This document shows positions 25,501 to 36,029 of a stretch of 64,000 nt of DNA, piece after piece. The notes beneath the pieces were generated by a model. The model was given only the letters and a program-made list of their open reading frames with translations, had not been told where the DNA came from and made no database searches. Every line of letters starts with the position of its first letter. Position 1 is the first letter of the stretch. The translations under genes and the position numbers were made by a program. Source of the DNA: Spisula solida (taxonomy: Eukaryota; Mollusca; Bivalvia; Venerida; Mactridae); contig OX365955.1 of NCBI GenBank assembly GCA_947247005.1, forward strand, positions 4,350,001-4,414,000, in the 5' to 3' direction.

Positions 25501-28500
25501 ATTATAAATTTATTTATAAAATTAGTCAGTGTGAGTCATGTATGTTTTGATTTGACAGGTTTTCGATGCATTTATTATTACCGTTTCCTGGGCCCTGGAT
25601 CTTGTATTCTGGGAAGGTTTATGGGCACACCCTGAAGACGAGGCCGCCAACATCATGATATTCATCCTTCCATGGAGAGTAGTCAGGATTGTCAACAGTA
25701 AGTACATTGTTATCTTAATAATTCTATCGGAAGAAATACAGTTATTCAAAATAATTCTATGAAGAAATACAGTTATCTTAATAATTCTAGGAAGAAAAAC
25801 AGTTATCCTAATAATTCTAAGAAGAAATACAGTTATCGCAATAATTCTAAGAAGAAATACAGTTATCGTAATAATTCTAAGAAGAATACAGTTATCGTAA
25901 TAATTCTAAGAAGAAATACAGTTATCGTAATAATTCTGGTAATAAATACAGTTATCCTAATGATTCTGGGAAGAAATGCATCTTCTAAGAAATGTAGTTG
26001 TCACCTGAATATGAAACAAAAGTTATTGGAGCAAATTAAACTTACAAAAAGCGAAATGATATCAAAAGATATTACATTGTTTTGCAAATACGTAATTAAA
26101 TTGCAAAACCTTAGTTCATAATGTACATTTCAATAGTTTATTTTCGTACATGCATATAAAGACTATTTGACATGTTGCCGGGGACAAATACTTAGAGGTC
26201 CCTTTCTGGGCTTCATTTAGCTAAAAGGGTCCTTATTTACGCGCATGACATTTTAGAAGAGACAGTTTTGCATTGAATCCCGTAGATCAAGTATGTGGTG
26301 TCAAATGGTGTCATCTTTTGACATTTCATATAAACGTTTTTGGTAGACAAATTAGTCAGAGTGCGCTAACAAATATTTGACTAATAATGTGCTAATTGTG
26401 ACGGGGTTTATGTTGCAAATAAATACAGCAATAAAACGTACAAATGGTTGGGTTAACGGCAAACAGTCGCCTCTAGCATTTGTTTTTGGTCAGGTGACAA
26501 GCGACGAGTTCGCTGAAAACTAAATCCCACAGTGATTTAACTGACGTGCGGTAACAATATATAAACACATTTTTGTCAGGTTGTAACGGCAATATTTTTC
26601 GTTATTTATGAGTCTGAAAAATCAATTTTATTTCTGTTATCGTAAAAGTATTTTATTATTGACTGGCGATGTCGTTAAAATAGGACGAAAATGATCAAAG
26701 TGCCTGCGTCTTGACTCTTAATTTATAAATTATCTTAATTAATCGTTGAAACCATGATTGACGTTTATTCAACTACGTGTGTGGCCCAAATTAAAGAGAT
26801 ATAAGAAAATATGTGAACATGTTATTTTCTATTAAATGACAACATGAATGTGTCCACAGCAATTTTATTGGACGACATATTAAGCGAGAATTGCCGTTGT
26901 TTTCTAGGTGGGGTGACTATCTAGATTAAAAATAAACATGTACTAAAGTAAAAGTCAAACATTAAGGATGTACATGCGCTATATATACGCAAAAATATTA
27001 ATTAAGTGCCGCAATTCTAACCGAAAGTGTCGAAAGCACACCTTTTAAGGATATACTATGATTAAGGGATAGCATACCGTATTTCTCACCTGAAATGTCG
27101 GTAAGAAGATTAAGCACGTGCTATGATTAAACCGGAAGTAGTGTGCTGCACTAGTAACAGGAAGTGCCGGTCAGCCATTTGGTGTCACTAGGTAGACCGG
27201 AATTCTGGGTTCGGGTTTAGACATGGCGTGATTCCATTAGCTACGGTCAAGACCGTCTAATGTGGGCAATATGTAAGATGTATGCTTCGCGATAATAAAT
27301 TCACGGACAGACAGGTCAATTGTCTGCCCTTTGCGATTTGTAACTGGGTTGATAAACAGTGTAAACCCGTGAAAACGCCAAACGTCCTTTAATATGACCG
27401 TTCAAAATGTCTGTACTATTGTGTACCGGTGCAAAATTAAGTGCAAAAAGGTCACGACACAGTTTTGGTTGGTATGCGTTCCATATATCCATCTTAGCCG
27501 TCATGCGAACAAATCACCTTATAACATATTTTGACATATAATTGTACTGCTGAACTTAAGAAATTTCGGTCAAATGTCAGATAGACAAATTAGATATGCA
27601 TTGTGTACAAACAACAGGCATACTGATCGTGCTTTACGTAATTGTTATATATGCACAAATTACTCAATAAATGGCCTCTCCCCATTGGCTGAAGTCAAAC
27701 GTTTATCATTCGCGTACATTCTGTATTGGTGTCAGCTTATCAGCCGTTTTTGGACATGGACACTTATGATTCAGCTGGACGGCACATTCATAACACAGTC
27801 TGTGACTTGAGTCTTGAACATTCACAAACACATTATATTATGAAGAGTTTACCGATCATCACTAAGCATTATAACTGGCAACACCCGCTGTAACACCCTT
27901 CGTGGCTGTCGTCAAAACACAACTGTTATTGTAAGATGGAGGCACGGGCAATCATTAATAACTTCAGAACGCTTGACCATAGGATCCACAAACTTTACAT
28001 GCATGTTGGACGTCAACTGAAGATGATTCCTTTATATGATAAGATCAGTAGATCAAAGGACTATGTTACTGTGACATTGGACATGAATACATTAATCAAA
28101 TGGTTTCCGACCAATAACACGAGACCGGTAAGGTCGAATATCTTCAAAATACTTTACATGGAGACTGGTTACCATTACTCAGAAGGTGACCCCTATTCAG
28201 TTTCGAGGTCAGTAGGTCAAGGTCGCCATGACCTTTCATAGTACTGACTACTAGTATATTGGCTGCCATGGTGGCATACGTGTTTTACAAACATCTCTTG
28301 TCTATTTAAGGTTTCGTGTTGGTCATACAAGGTCGAGATTTGCTACAACTAAAGATCGTCAAACAGCAGTACCGTGGATCGGTTAAAAAAAGCAACGAAC
28401 TTAAATTGAAAGTAGAATTATATAGGGTAAGTAAAGTCTACTATGTTCTTATTTGTATTGCTTTAAATAGCGAAATGGGTTAAGGGGGTAGGAGCTATCT

Positions 28501-31500
28501 AATACACACGCATATTCACTTCCGTGTTAATAAGCGGACATTAAAGTCTCGTTCTATTCCATTAACGTCCGGCATTTCATACGTACTCCTTCAAAAAGGT
28601 ATTATTAGTATTTGTATTTGTTGGTGATAATGTACCAATTTCCTAGCATAAAATATGCAAGTCTTTTGATATAAGTCTTTATGGTATTGAAATGCAGAAT
28701 GCATGCTACATGTAAATTGCACGTTTGTTGCACTGATACCTTACAGTCGTATTGAGAAAATGACAAATGTTATATCTTATTGTCATACTGATTGATCTTC
28801 GATATCGTTAGAGAATGTGTATCCAACGAGGGTGAAAAACTGGGCTAGTAATTATCACGTGTGGTAAATAACACGCTACCACCGGCACGGTGATGACATG
28901 CGTGCACCGCCGCAATCGACAATTTTATGTTATACTTGATAGGATATTGTAATTGATTGACATGAAGTCATCGTTATATTGCGATTCGATTACTAATTTA
29001 TTAGTCTACATGTTCATATTGATATTTATTCCTCCCTAGAACAAAGAACATTTGATCAATCGGGTGTTATATAATAACACGTGCGAGGGTTTTTGTAGGC
29101 TACCCGTATAGTGACAACTGGCTCCGGTAACCAACCAAATCATCGAAAAGTTATTCAATTGTTTGCTACGGATAAAGATCGAACGACATTATTTGCATTA
29201 GTTTTGTTCTTATTATCCCAATATCTTCATGGTTGATATCACATATCACCGTTATTAAGGTATATGGTGAGTTCCGGATAGTACGATCGAGACTTGAAAC
29301 AAAACTCAGAAAACATGTTTTAGCGAAAAAAAAATCAAATAATCGCACGTTTTTGCATATCGGCAAATGCATGTATATTTTCCTATAAAAAACGATGATA
29401 TGTATTTGGGTATTGATTTTATATTGTGTTGTTCCACCTTAAAAAATTCTAAACTTTTACATGTATACGACAAAGATACAAAAATGTATTTACATTTCAA
29501 AGGATACACTACAAATATACCAGTGTACATTAAGCAAATTGACAACACAAAGGGCGACGAGCTCCTGTATTAACAACGGAGAATCCTGTCAAAAAGTCAT
29601 TTGTTTTTTATGTTTATGTTTTTACTGACCACTGTTGTTTTAAGGTCATACAGTCAAATATATGACAAATAACATACTCAGAAAATACGATACAGAACAG
29701 AAAACTTGAGAATATGTTGGACACCTTTTTATCATAAATGTCAACGACTAACTACCTTGAAGTTATGTTTGTACATGAATGACTGAACTAAGCAATAAGA
29801 TGTCAAACAGCAAAACACCGACCGGGTAGTTTTTATATTTTGGTTCGTCTGGAAAATATGTATTAACTCTAAAATATCAGCTGCGTCTGGTTATTGAAAT
29901 AATACTGCAAGCACATAATACTATCATTCTATTTTCCAGGTTGAAGTAAAGAACTTACAATCATTGGCAAAGAGGAAAGGCGCTAACGAGAAGGAAATAC
30001 AGAGCTGTGCCGCTAACGGAGGTTCGTTTAGTTCTTCTAATATCTTTTAGCAATACATTGTAAAAGATTTTAATAAATTTATACAGAGCTAACTAACAGG
30101 ATCACCCATCTCTAGTACAACATGTACTATTTGTTCCTAAAAACTTGTTTAGACACGGCGTTAAGCGCGAATGAAAACTAAACTTTCAATTGTTTTTCAA
30201 CAATTTCCTGTGGTAAGAAAACCTTTCGAGTACTGGTTAGTAACCAAGGAAGCAGAGGGGTTTGAGTTATGTAGAACGTTGGCTTGGACTGGAATTGAAT
30301 GTGCTTCAAGCAAAACTGAAGTCGATATTTTCTCAGCCTCAAAAATAATTTCAGACAATTGGCCTGCCTAATGAAATCATATCTACATGTTTTAGCAAAT
30401 TTAGTGAAATAGGCAAATATTACCAGTCGCTATCCTTATCACTTCTCTAAGTTGATTCGCAATTCCATGTGGAATAAGTTAAAACATGTAATACGACAAC
30501 TATGTTTTAGTTTATAATGTAATATTATATATATGACATTTCTTTCTATTTTTACGATTTGTTTTCAGGTGGTCGCAGACGACGCAGCAGTTTACTTCCG
30601 GTTCTAAATCGACTTGCGTCACTGGGTCTGTCAGTGAATAGTCAAACAGATCTAACCAAGTCAACATACGAGCCGGAACCTCCCACACCGGCCGACTCAG
30701 ACGATGATCTGGATTCAACTTATGTTCCTTCATTTAGTAGAATGAGCAGCGTTAGCTTGGAAGATTTTAACCTGGGTAGAACAGTGTCTAATAGCACGGC
30801 TTCAACACTCCCGCTTGGTCCCAGGATGAGTGTCAACTCAGTGTACAGTACTGGAGAAGATAATCCTGTCTTTGAAGAAAACCATAAAGATGTAAGATAT
30901 AAACTATACTTTTATTTTTGCGGGTCAAAATGTTAGCGTATTTATTTATATTCGCGAGGAGGGATGTAAGATATAAACTATACTTTTATTTTCGCGAGTT
31001 TAAATGTTAGCGTATTTATTTTCATTCTCTGGGAGGTTCATTTTAGTTGATTACGTAAATCGAAAACGAAATCCAATTTCTATTTCTGTATGACTAGATA
31101 TATCTAAGGGTAAAAAGTTATTGAAATATGACTTGCAGACATTGCTTCAACTGAGTCACCTAGAGCTCTGTTCATTCCAAAGAGTGGAATGGTATACACT
31201 TTTAATTTTGGCGTTCGATTATGTATACATTTTGTTTTTAGTTGTTCGAAGAACGACTAATTTAACACACGTTTCAACAATCGCCCCTGGTTTCAATTGA
31301 TAAAACTACTTTTCTTCCTACACCGCCAATAGATGACGCCACCTTAACTCAAGTAAACCGGTCAGTTCCGTAACTTCCGCATAATTATATACTACATAAA
31401 ATCGTAAATTGACAGCGTATTTAATAAAAAGAGTGATAGCTACTTTTGGCTGTCAATAGACGTAGGTTTAATAATAGCACAAATTGGTTAGTTCATGCGA

Positions 31501-31546
31501 ATAACATCGGTCTTTTTAATTCCAGGGTGTGGATACAAAGCTGTGA
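16434..31546 (+). CDS. HVCN1-like: Voltage-gated proton channel, Hv1/HVCN1 family (8-exon gene model)
   Basis: Predicted 470-residue membrane protein that would pass protons through a lone voltage-sensor domain. Joining eight exons (16434-16537, 23185-23309, 24215-24717, 25559-25697, 28311-28426, 29940-30021, 30569-30891, 31526-31546) gives 1,413 nt in one frame with GT-AG borders throughout. Domains: polar cytosolic N-tail 1-40; S1 about 48-75 with D60 (human D112, selectivity filter) and D71 (D123); His-rich extracellular loop 77-211; S2 about 212-235 with K230 (K157), followed by the family-typical 'HHKIE'; S3 about 246-262 with D247 (D174) and D258 (D185); S4 about 275-290 ending 'PWRVVRIVN', with W283, R284, R287 and N290 matching human W207, R208, R211 and N214; coiled coil about 301-340; long tail to 470. 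Oddities: no R205 equivalent (L281), no E153 equivalent (I226), Q67 for E119. Residue equivalences are from remembered human HVCN1. Exons 2-5 are secure; exons 1 and 8 are less so. No other gene flanks it in the window. Confidence 0.88.
16525..16945. repeat. Degenerate ~17-bp repeat array in intron 1
   Basis: Over 15 loose copies of 'tttcttaagtgtaacag' variants (aagtgtaac, aagcgtaac, ttagcgtaac). The first unit, 'ataagcgtaacaggttggt', holds the end of predicted exon 1 and its donor. A near-identical 'ttaagcgtaacaggttggt' recurs at 16923-16941 as the last unit. Confidence 0.8.
17918..18150. mobile_element. 233-bp MITE with Tc1/mariner-like ends (intron 1)
   Basis: Left end 'cagggtgttaaaaaagtttg' and right end (reverse complement) 'agagtgttaaaaaagtttg' make inverted repeats of about 25 bp, next to TA on both sides. 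CAGGGTGT ends with TA targets are typical of Tc1/mariner relatives. No transposase frame, so non-autonomous. Confidence 0.75.
18151..22500. other. Intron 1 interior, no gene recognised
   Basis: Contains a 12-13 base poly-C tract at about 20252, dispersed repeat E at 20693-20832, and a segment at 18590-18690 that recurs at 23045-23115 ('gcctgattggccaatgacct'). Short open frames lack conserved features. Confidence 0.45.
20693..20832. repeat. Dispersed repeat E copy
   Basis: 'aaagcgctaccaagtgcctt', 'tattcagttt', 'tgtagtggacatggg' and 'agcgctacgaagcgct' in the same order as at 12660-12800. Confidence 0.6.
22505..22835. repeat. ~60-bp tandem repeat, about five copies (intron 1)
   Basis: Unit 'aaccctgtcaacaatataac' plus 'attacttctactccgtcaat' and 'cgcagtata', starting at 22517, 22577, 22638 and 22698, then shortened, diverged units to 22835. 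Confidence 0.9.
23185..23309 (+). CDS. HVCN1-like: Hv1-like exon 2 (segment S1)
   Basis: Flanked by 'tttcag' and 'gtaagt'. Encodes the basic stretch before S1 and the whole S1 helix (residues 36-76). 'LLHTH' matches the pre-S1 'LFSSHR' position of human Hv1, and 'TLDAACVIGQIISD' matches 'VLDALLVLAELILD'. D60 aligns with D112, the proton selectivity residue, and D71 with D123. The position of human E119 is Gln (Q67). The exon leaves one base (G), completed by AT of exon 3 to give Asp77. Confidence 0.9.
23545..23767 (+). repeat. Dispersed repeat D copy (intron 2)
   Basis: 'aatcaatattttgagaaaac', 'tatggaaaaacaagg', 'agtttggtcaacacgacca' and the 3' 'accatctaattctaagccag' match the copy at 45521-45742. 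It lies 235 bp after the exon 2 donor. Confidence 0.75.
24215..24717 (+). CDS. HVCN1-like: Hv1-like exon 3 (extracellular His-rich loop and S2)
   Basis: Acceptor 'tattttccag', donor 'gtatgt'. Residues 78-211 form an S1-S2 loop of about 135 residues (about 15 in human). It has three N-glycosylation sequons (N102, N108, N148), a run of alternating histidines at 163-177 (H163, 165, 167, 169, 171, 175, 177) plus H188 and H190, and RKKR at 179-182. S2 begins at F212-H213, which aligns without gaps with human F139-H140 (H140 is a zinc-site residue), and runs through S216, I219, L220, F222, F229, K230 and F232. I226 replaces E153 and L223 replaces F150. The exon ends in 'HHKIE', matching human 'HHKFE'. 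An open frame continues 121 bases upstream into intron 2 but bypasses the acceptor, so it is not used as the start. Confidence 0.92.
25559..25697 (+). CDS. HVCN1-like: Hv1-like exon 4 (S3, S3-S4 loop, S4)
   Basis: The most diagnostic exon, residues 245-290, between 'tttgacag' and 'gtaagt'. S3 'VFDAFIITVSWALDLVF' parallels human 'ILDAVVVVVSFILDIVL', with D247 and D258 kept. The S3-S4 loop (about 262-274) carries H268, a candidate for the human H193 zinc site, and is acidic. S4 reads 'IMIFILPWRVVRIVN': R2 (R284) and R3 (R287) are present with the signature W283 and N290. The position of R1 is L281, followed by a proline (P282). Ends phase 1; the codon completed by exon 5 is Ser291. Confidence 0.95.
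25710..25980. repeat. 30-bp minisatellite in intron 4, beside the S4-exon donor
   Basis: About nine units of 'aataattctaagaagaaata' plus 'cagttatcgt', starting 12 nt after the donor of exon 4. The 120-codon open frame at 25759-26121 (YSYxNNSKKK repeats) is a consequence of the 30-nt period. Confidence 0.92.
25981..27890. other. Intron 4 interior, nothing recognised
   Basis: AT-rich, with two short frames (27316-27504 minus, 27574-27810 plus) that resemble no family and have no splice logic with the channel exons. Confidence 0.45.
27935..28303 (+). repeat. Dimeric interspersed repeat ending at the exon 5 acceptor
   Basis: Two related blocks ('aataacttcagaacgcttga' and 'ccaataacacgagaccggta') each lead to 'cttcaaaatactttacatgg'-like words, then 'gacccctattcagtttcgag' and 'gtcagtaggtcaaggtcgcc'. 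The end is 'ttttacaaacatctcttg'. I recognise this wording as a repeat common in aquatic invertebrate genomes. The 101-codon frame inside (27936-28241) is repeat sequence. Confidence 0.7.
28311..28426 (+). CDS. HVCN1-like: Hv1-like exon 5 (S4 end and coiled-coil start)
   Basis: Residues 291-329, acceptor 'tctatttaag', donor 'gtaagt'. It continues S4 as 'FVLVIQ' and enters a charged helix, as human Hv1 does after N214. Heptad-like positions L304/V307, Y311/S314, S318/L321 and V325/Y328 suggest the start of the dimerising coiled coil. The pyrimidine tract before the acceptor directly abuts an interspersed repeat. Confidence 0.87.
29940..30021 (+). CDS. HVCN1-like: Hv1-like exon 6 (coiled-coil end)
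   Basis: Residues 330-356, acceptor 'attttccag', donor 'gttcgt'. Continues the heptads (V332/L335, A339) and then turns basic and polar ('KRKGANEKEIQ'). The exon keeps phase on both sides: phase 0 in, phase 1 out, with the split codon giving Gly357. No open frame longer than the exon was needed to find it. Confidence 0.83.
30569..30891 (+). CDS. HVCN1-like: Hv1-like exon 7 (long cytosolic tail)
   Basis: Residues 358-464, acceptor 'gttttcag', donor 'gtaaga'. Not present in human Hv1, whose C-terminus ends soon after the coiled coil. It opens with a basic patch RRRRSS (359-364), a plausible basophilic-kinase site. It then has an acidic Pro/Ser/Asp segment (390-408, including 'SDDDLD'), a second Arg-Ser patch (414-419) and a low-complexity Ser/Thr/Asn stretch. 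The composition suggests a disordered regulatory tail. The donor region is directly duplicated 74 bp downstream. Reading through the first donor would add 14 codons and stop at about 30936. Confidence 0.83.
30889..31036. repeat. 74-bp duplication carrying the exon 7 donor
   Basis: 'gatgtaagatataaactata' with 'cttttatttt' and 'atgttagcgtatttatt' occurs at 30889 and again at 30963. The second copy therefore contains a duplicate 'gatgtaaga' donor context inside intron 7. Confidence 0.9.
31526..31546 (+). CDS. HVCN1-like: Hv1-like exon 8 (last six codons and stop), tentative
   Basis: A strong acceptor ('tctttttaattccag') is followed in phase by GGT GTG GAT ACA AAG CTG TGA, giving residues 465-470 'GVDTKL'. 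The last four residues, DTKL, fit the class I PDZ-ligand pattern (S/T at -2, hydrophobic at 0). The exon is too short to score on its own. Support is phase, acceptor strength and a sensible terminus. No convincing AATAAA lies close by; the nearest seen is near 33260. Confidence 0.6.
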   Translation, partial: GVDTKL

Positions 31547-34500
31547 GCATGCTGTTCAAGACATTGGTTTTTTATTCTAGAGACATATAAACGTGCGTCA
31601 TGAATCGAACATTTATCTTCAAACACACACGTTTGAGAAGAAATGTATTCGGAACCATAGGCATTGATTTGCGCATGTTGGGCGCGCAACTTCGTATTCT
31701 TACGCAACTTCCGGTGTAAAACGCTGAATCATGTGACTTTCAGCGTATACAGAGCCGAAACAATGAGTTATTTATTGTTATAATTTGAATATAACTTTTT
31801 TCATTTATGCATGTCACATGACTAAAATAACTGCCACGTGACTAAGAGGACTGACACCTGATTGGTGGAAAGTATTGTTGTGAATTTTATTCCATTTTTT
31901 TCCAATATGGATAATTATTGTTTTATGTTCTGGGACATTTTTTAAAGAAATTGTTTTAGATGTTTTTGTTTTTTGTTGTTTTGTTTTGTTTACGATTGTT
32001 GCAGTTCTGCAGCATGTGCTACGGCTGTTTTCGGCGTTGTTGATTGAGTCACGTTTGTGCTTCCGGTTATTTTGATGTTTGATTAATATTTAAAACAGCA
32101 ATCATGATTATGTTATTTGTTACTTTATTAAAAATTAGTAAACGATCATGTTGGTAAAGACTTTTTGTAGATAAATTGAAATTTCCGCGAGTCAAAAAGT
32201 TGGCGAATTCCTTATCTCGCTAAATTTACGCTAGATGCAGTATTAGCGAATTTAGTAAATGCGCGAAATGCGTCACTCTTTCCACAAACAAATTATACAG
32301 TATTTTAATTTTTTCTTTTATTTTTTATCCGATTTACACTTATATTTTAAGACTAAACTGAAGATCGATTATTAATTTTCAATTAATATCTACTGGTGAC
32401 GTCACAAATGACGATAGTTAGGTTATATGATGTATTATATGTTGATGTTTATGATATTCTATACATAACAACTGTGATAAGATAACGTGAAAGCATGGCA
32501 GAGTAAATGCTTATTTTTTAATCTACTTCGTTTATACAGCGACCTCAAAATTTCCATTCTTTAGCAATGTTTTCATGCCAAATGTCTTCCATTTTTTCGC
32601 TCCTTTTTTGGCTTTCTCATATTCCATGATACATTTTTCCCGATACAAGCAACTACATAATTATGGCTTTTAACAATTAAAACAAGTCAAAGTTCTTTAT
32701 AAAGAATAATGCACTTTTCGAATGTGATTTAGTATTTACAGACACTCATGTCTCTGTTACCTATTAGTATTCGGGCACACTGATTATAAAGTACACTTGT
32801 TTCAATACAGTTGTGTCAGGCAAGGACAATCTACCGAATGACTACACAGTACGCACTAACGACTATCTCAGTCGATTGCAATCAAATGATCACTAGTTGT
32901 GTTATTAGTAACGACTATATTTAACGAGGCTACACATTTGGTTTCCAAATCTTCCATGTAGCCTCAAATTATTTGGTTGCATTTACTACTCTGCTAAAAA
33001 CTAAACTTTACCGGTTATGTGTGTATGCTTTGCTCATCATTGTTTGTCTTTACCGTTTTCTGGACCCTGGTGGTGCTTGTGTGTAACTTTGTCGACTTTG
33101 TTGTCAGGTGAGTTTAAATAATAACATTAAAATGCAACAACTTTACTTAACTCAACAGTTTGAGCCATCATGGTGAATATGAACTTATACCTTACCGTGC
33201 CAACGCCTAGCAATGTTAAGTACGAACGCATTTGACCTCTCGGCTTGAGTATCAACGACAATAAAGGTTGCACAGATGTGACAACATCATATGATGCAAG
33301 TTACCGATTGATATTCGTCTGTACCCGAGGTACTACTTCTAGCCACCACCTTTGGTCGTGTCATCTTTCAGTCTACGCATGCGTAGATACATGCGATTTA
33401 TGCCGTTCAACAACATAATATGTTACCATGCCGGATATGTCTTCGTTATCGACCATTGAACAAATGATTGATTAAAGTTCGTAAATTCAGTTTTCCATTA
33501 GTTCCGTAGAAGACATTTGACTAATAAAATTGCAATCGATACCCCTTTGTGTGGCCGAGAACAATTAGGGCAAGGCTCGTGTACATGTATAGCAGGACCT
33601 AATACGCCAAGAAACATATTACTGATAGTGTTATTTTATTTAATTTTTCACATTTAAACAACACGTATCTTACTGTAGTGTTTATAAGACTCACGATTCT
33701 GACACCGTTGAAGTACATTGTATAAGATTAATTTAATTATGTAACATGCTCTGTCATTGGTCAACATGATTCTCATTAATATTCATAACATGCTAATTTT
33801 GACGGTCGATTGTCACAAGGGCGGTTATGCGGTTTTATAGGACAGTGCAAAAATAATCATAAAGGTGTCCGTGTTTTAACTGACTCATCATTCTAGTCAC
33901 TCCCCCTTTTCTACATGACTGTTTCTATTCTTATGCAAGTTAATTGTATTATTTGTTTATATTTTTAAATGTTTCTGTATGCACGTGTATTATGATGATT
34001 ATGTTTTATATATACGTCGTGTGTACTATATAGTATCTGCCTCATAGTTTTTGAAAACTTACATTTATCATTTCATTACATGTAATCGTTTACATTATTT
34101 ACCGAATAAATATTTTAATTATGTATGAGGTACTAATTTGCTTACGTTTGCTTATAAATATGATGTATTATTCTAGTCGTTTTGTAACTCTTTTTTTTGG
34201 TACACCGTATATTCCGTTTCTTATAGAAATAAATTGATATACGGTCCAAATTGACATGAAATTAGACTATATTACACGTTAAAACATCACTTTTCATCCG
34301 CTAGGTGGCGTCCAAAGAACTACTTCCGCCGGAAGCACGATGCACTATAAACAAGCTAACATGTATTTTAGAAGTAAAGAAGTTGGTATAATGGCTAAAA
34401 TATTAGTTTATCCCATACACATTAGATAAATCTTTGAATAAATAAAATACTATTTCTGTGAGAAGTTCGCTCCAGTTTAAAGAACATCGTCTCCATGAAT

Positions 34501-36029
34501 CATTTGTCAACTAGTTTTCATTTTTAGCAGAACCATTCGCATTTCATTTTTAGAAATTGTCAAGTATTCATCGTTTTTTATCGAACCCTGTTTGTGAGTG
34601 TGCGTTGGTTTTGTTCATACCGTGTGTTTGTTGTTTTGGACTGATTGTGTTTATTGTTTTCTTCGCTTTAGTTATTGTGTATTACCAATATTTATTTTCT
34701 AAAGGATATAAATGTCAAATGATTACAAAAATGTAGAATAAAATTTCGAAATTATATCACAATTGTGTTGTTGTTTTCTGCCAGACATGCATGTATGTTA
34801 TTCGTATCTCTCTTTTCAACAACGTGAACAACACATAACATGATTATGTACGTGGTTAGGTCACATGCTACGAATGTACATCTAAGAACATACCCAACTT
34901 TGCGTCCCATGACTGTAATTGACTGATGTTTGCCTCTACTAGCGATAGGCGGTTATTAACCTGCCGCAAGTTATATTGGATTGCCAAAAGTAAAATGACC
35001 ATGGAGGGGCACGTGACATGTTCTGGATGGTTCACGATTTCAAAAAAATATATCCAAAAAAAGAAGCATTTTGTAAGAATGCCGTGAACCAGACTATTCC
35101 GTTATTCCATGCGGATAACATCGTTCTTTATCGCACTACAATAGTTTATTTACCAAAGAAATCAGAACTATTCCGAAATTTCACTTTGAACGCGAGACCA
35201 CGAATCTAAACAGCAGGAGTCTGCAGCTGCATTATCATCCCGGTCAATAATAAATATAGTGGACAATGGACTACATCCCGTAGAGAACACATCGCTAGAT
35301 TAACAGAAGCATGGTATTGATACATGATCAACATTTTTCTAATTATTTTGAATTTGTTCATTCGTTCGGCACATACATTTAACACAACCAAATAATTGGA
35401 GGATATGTGTTTGTTTAAACTGAATACGATTTATATCTCATCATGGCGTTTGTTGTTAGATTGATCGGTATTTTCCGATATTACACGTATTGGAATTATT
35501 TTGACAGAAACATAAATTTAATCTTACACCGGAATAAATTCGAATTGCATCCAAACGGCAAAAAACACATCATAAACAATAAAACTAAGTTATCAGCCGC
35601 AGGAAACTATTCGACTTGTACCATTACTGGTACAGTATATTTCTGAAAAACAACTCTCGGTAGACATTTATACACGTACACACAATGTTCATAAAACGAC
35701 ATGGGCTCCCTGTGCGAAGACAGAGGACAGTCACAGTGTACGTTGCAACCAATGTATCTGGTGACTCGACAGGTATGGGTTCCGGATAAAGAGGATAAGT
35801 ATGGAAAAACGTACCCATGAATACTGGTATGCTTACAGCTCGGATCGTCGACAAGAATGTTTGGAAAGCCAATGAATAGTATTCATTCACATGACTGTAA
35901 AAAGTACTGCATTTCTCAAAGCAGTACAGATGCGAAGGCAGCACTAATCCACACACGCTAGAGACAATCTCACGGAACGTATAATACGGATAATTTGTCA
36001 CGACTCCCGAACTTCTATTAGCGTTATTT

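Noticed and set aside
25759..26121. 120-codon Asn/Ser/Tyr/Lys-rich frame
   Set aside because: Lies in the intron 4 minisatellite of period 30 and begins downstream of a strong donor.
27936..28241. 101-codon frame between exons 4 and 5
   Set aside because: It is the sense reading of a dimeric interspersed repeat, recognisable by its 'gacccctattcagttt' and 'aggtcaaggtcgcc' words.
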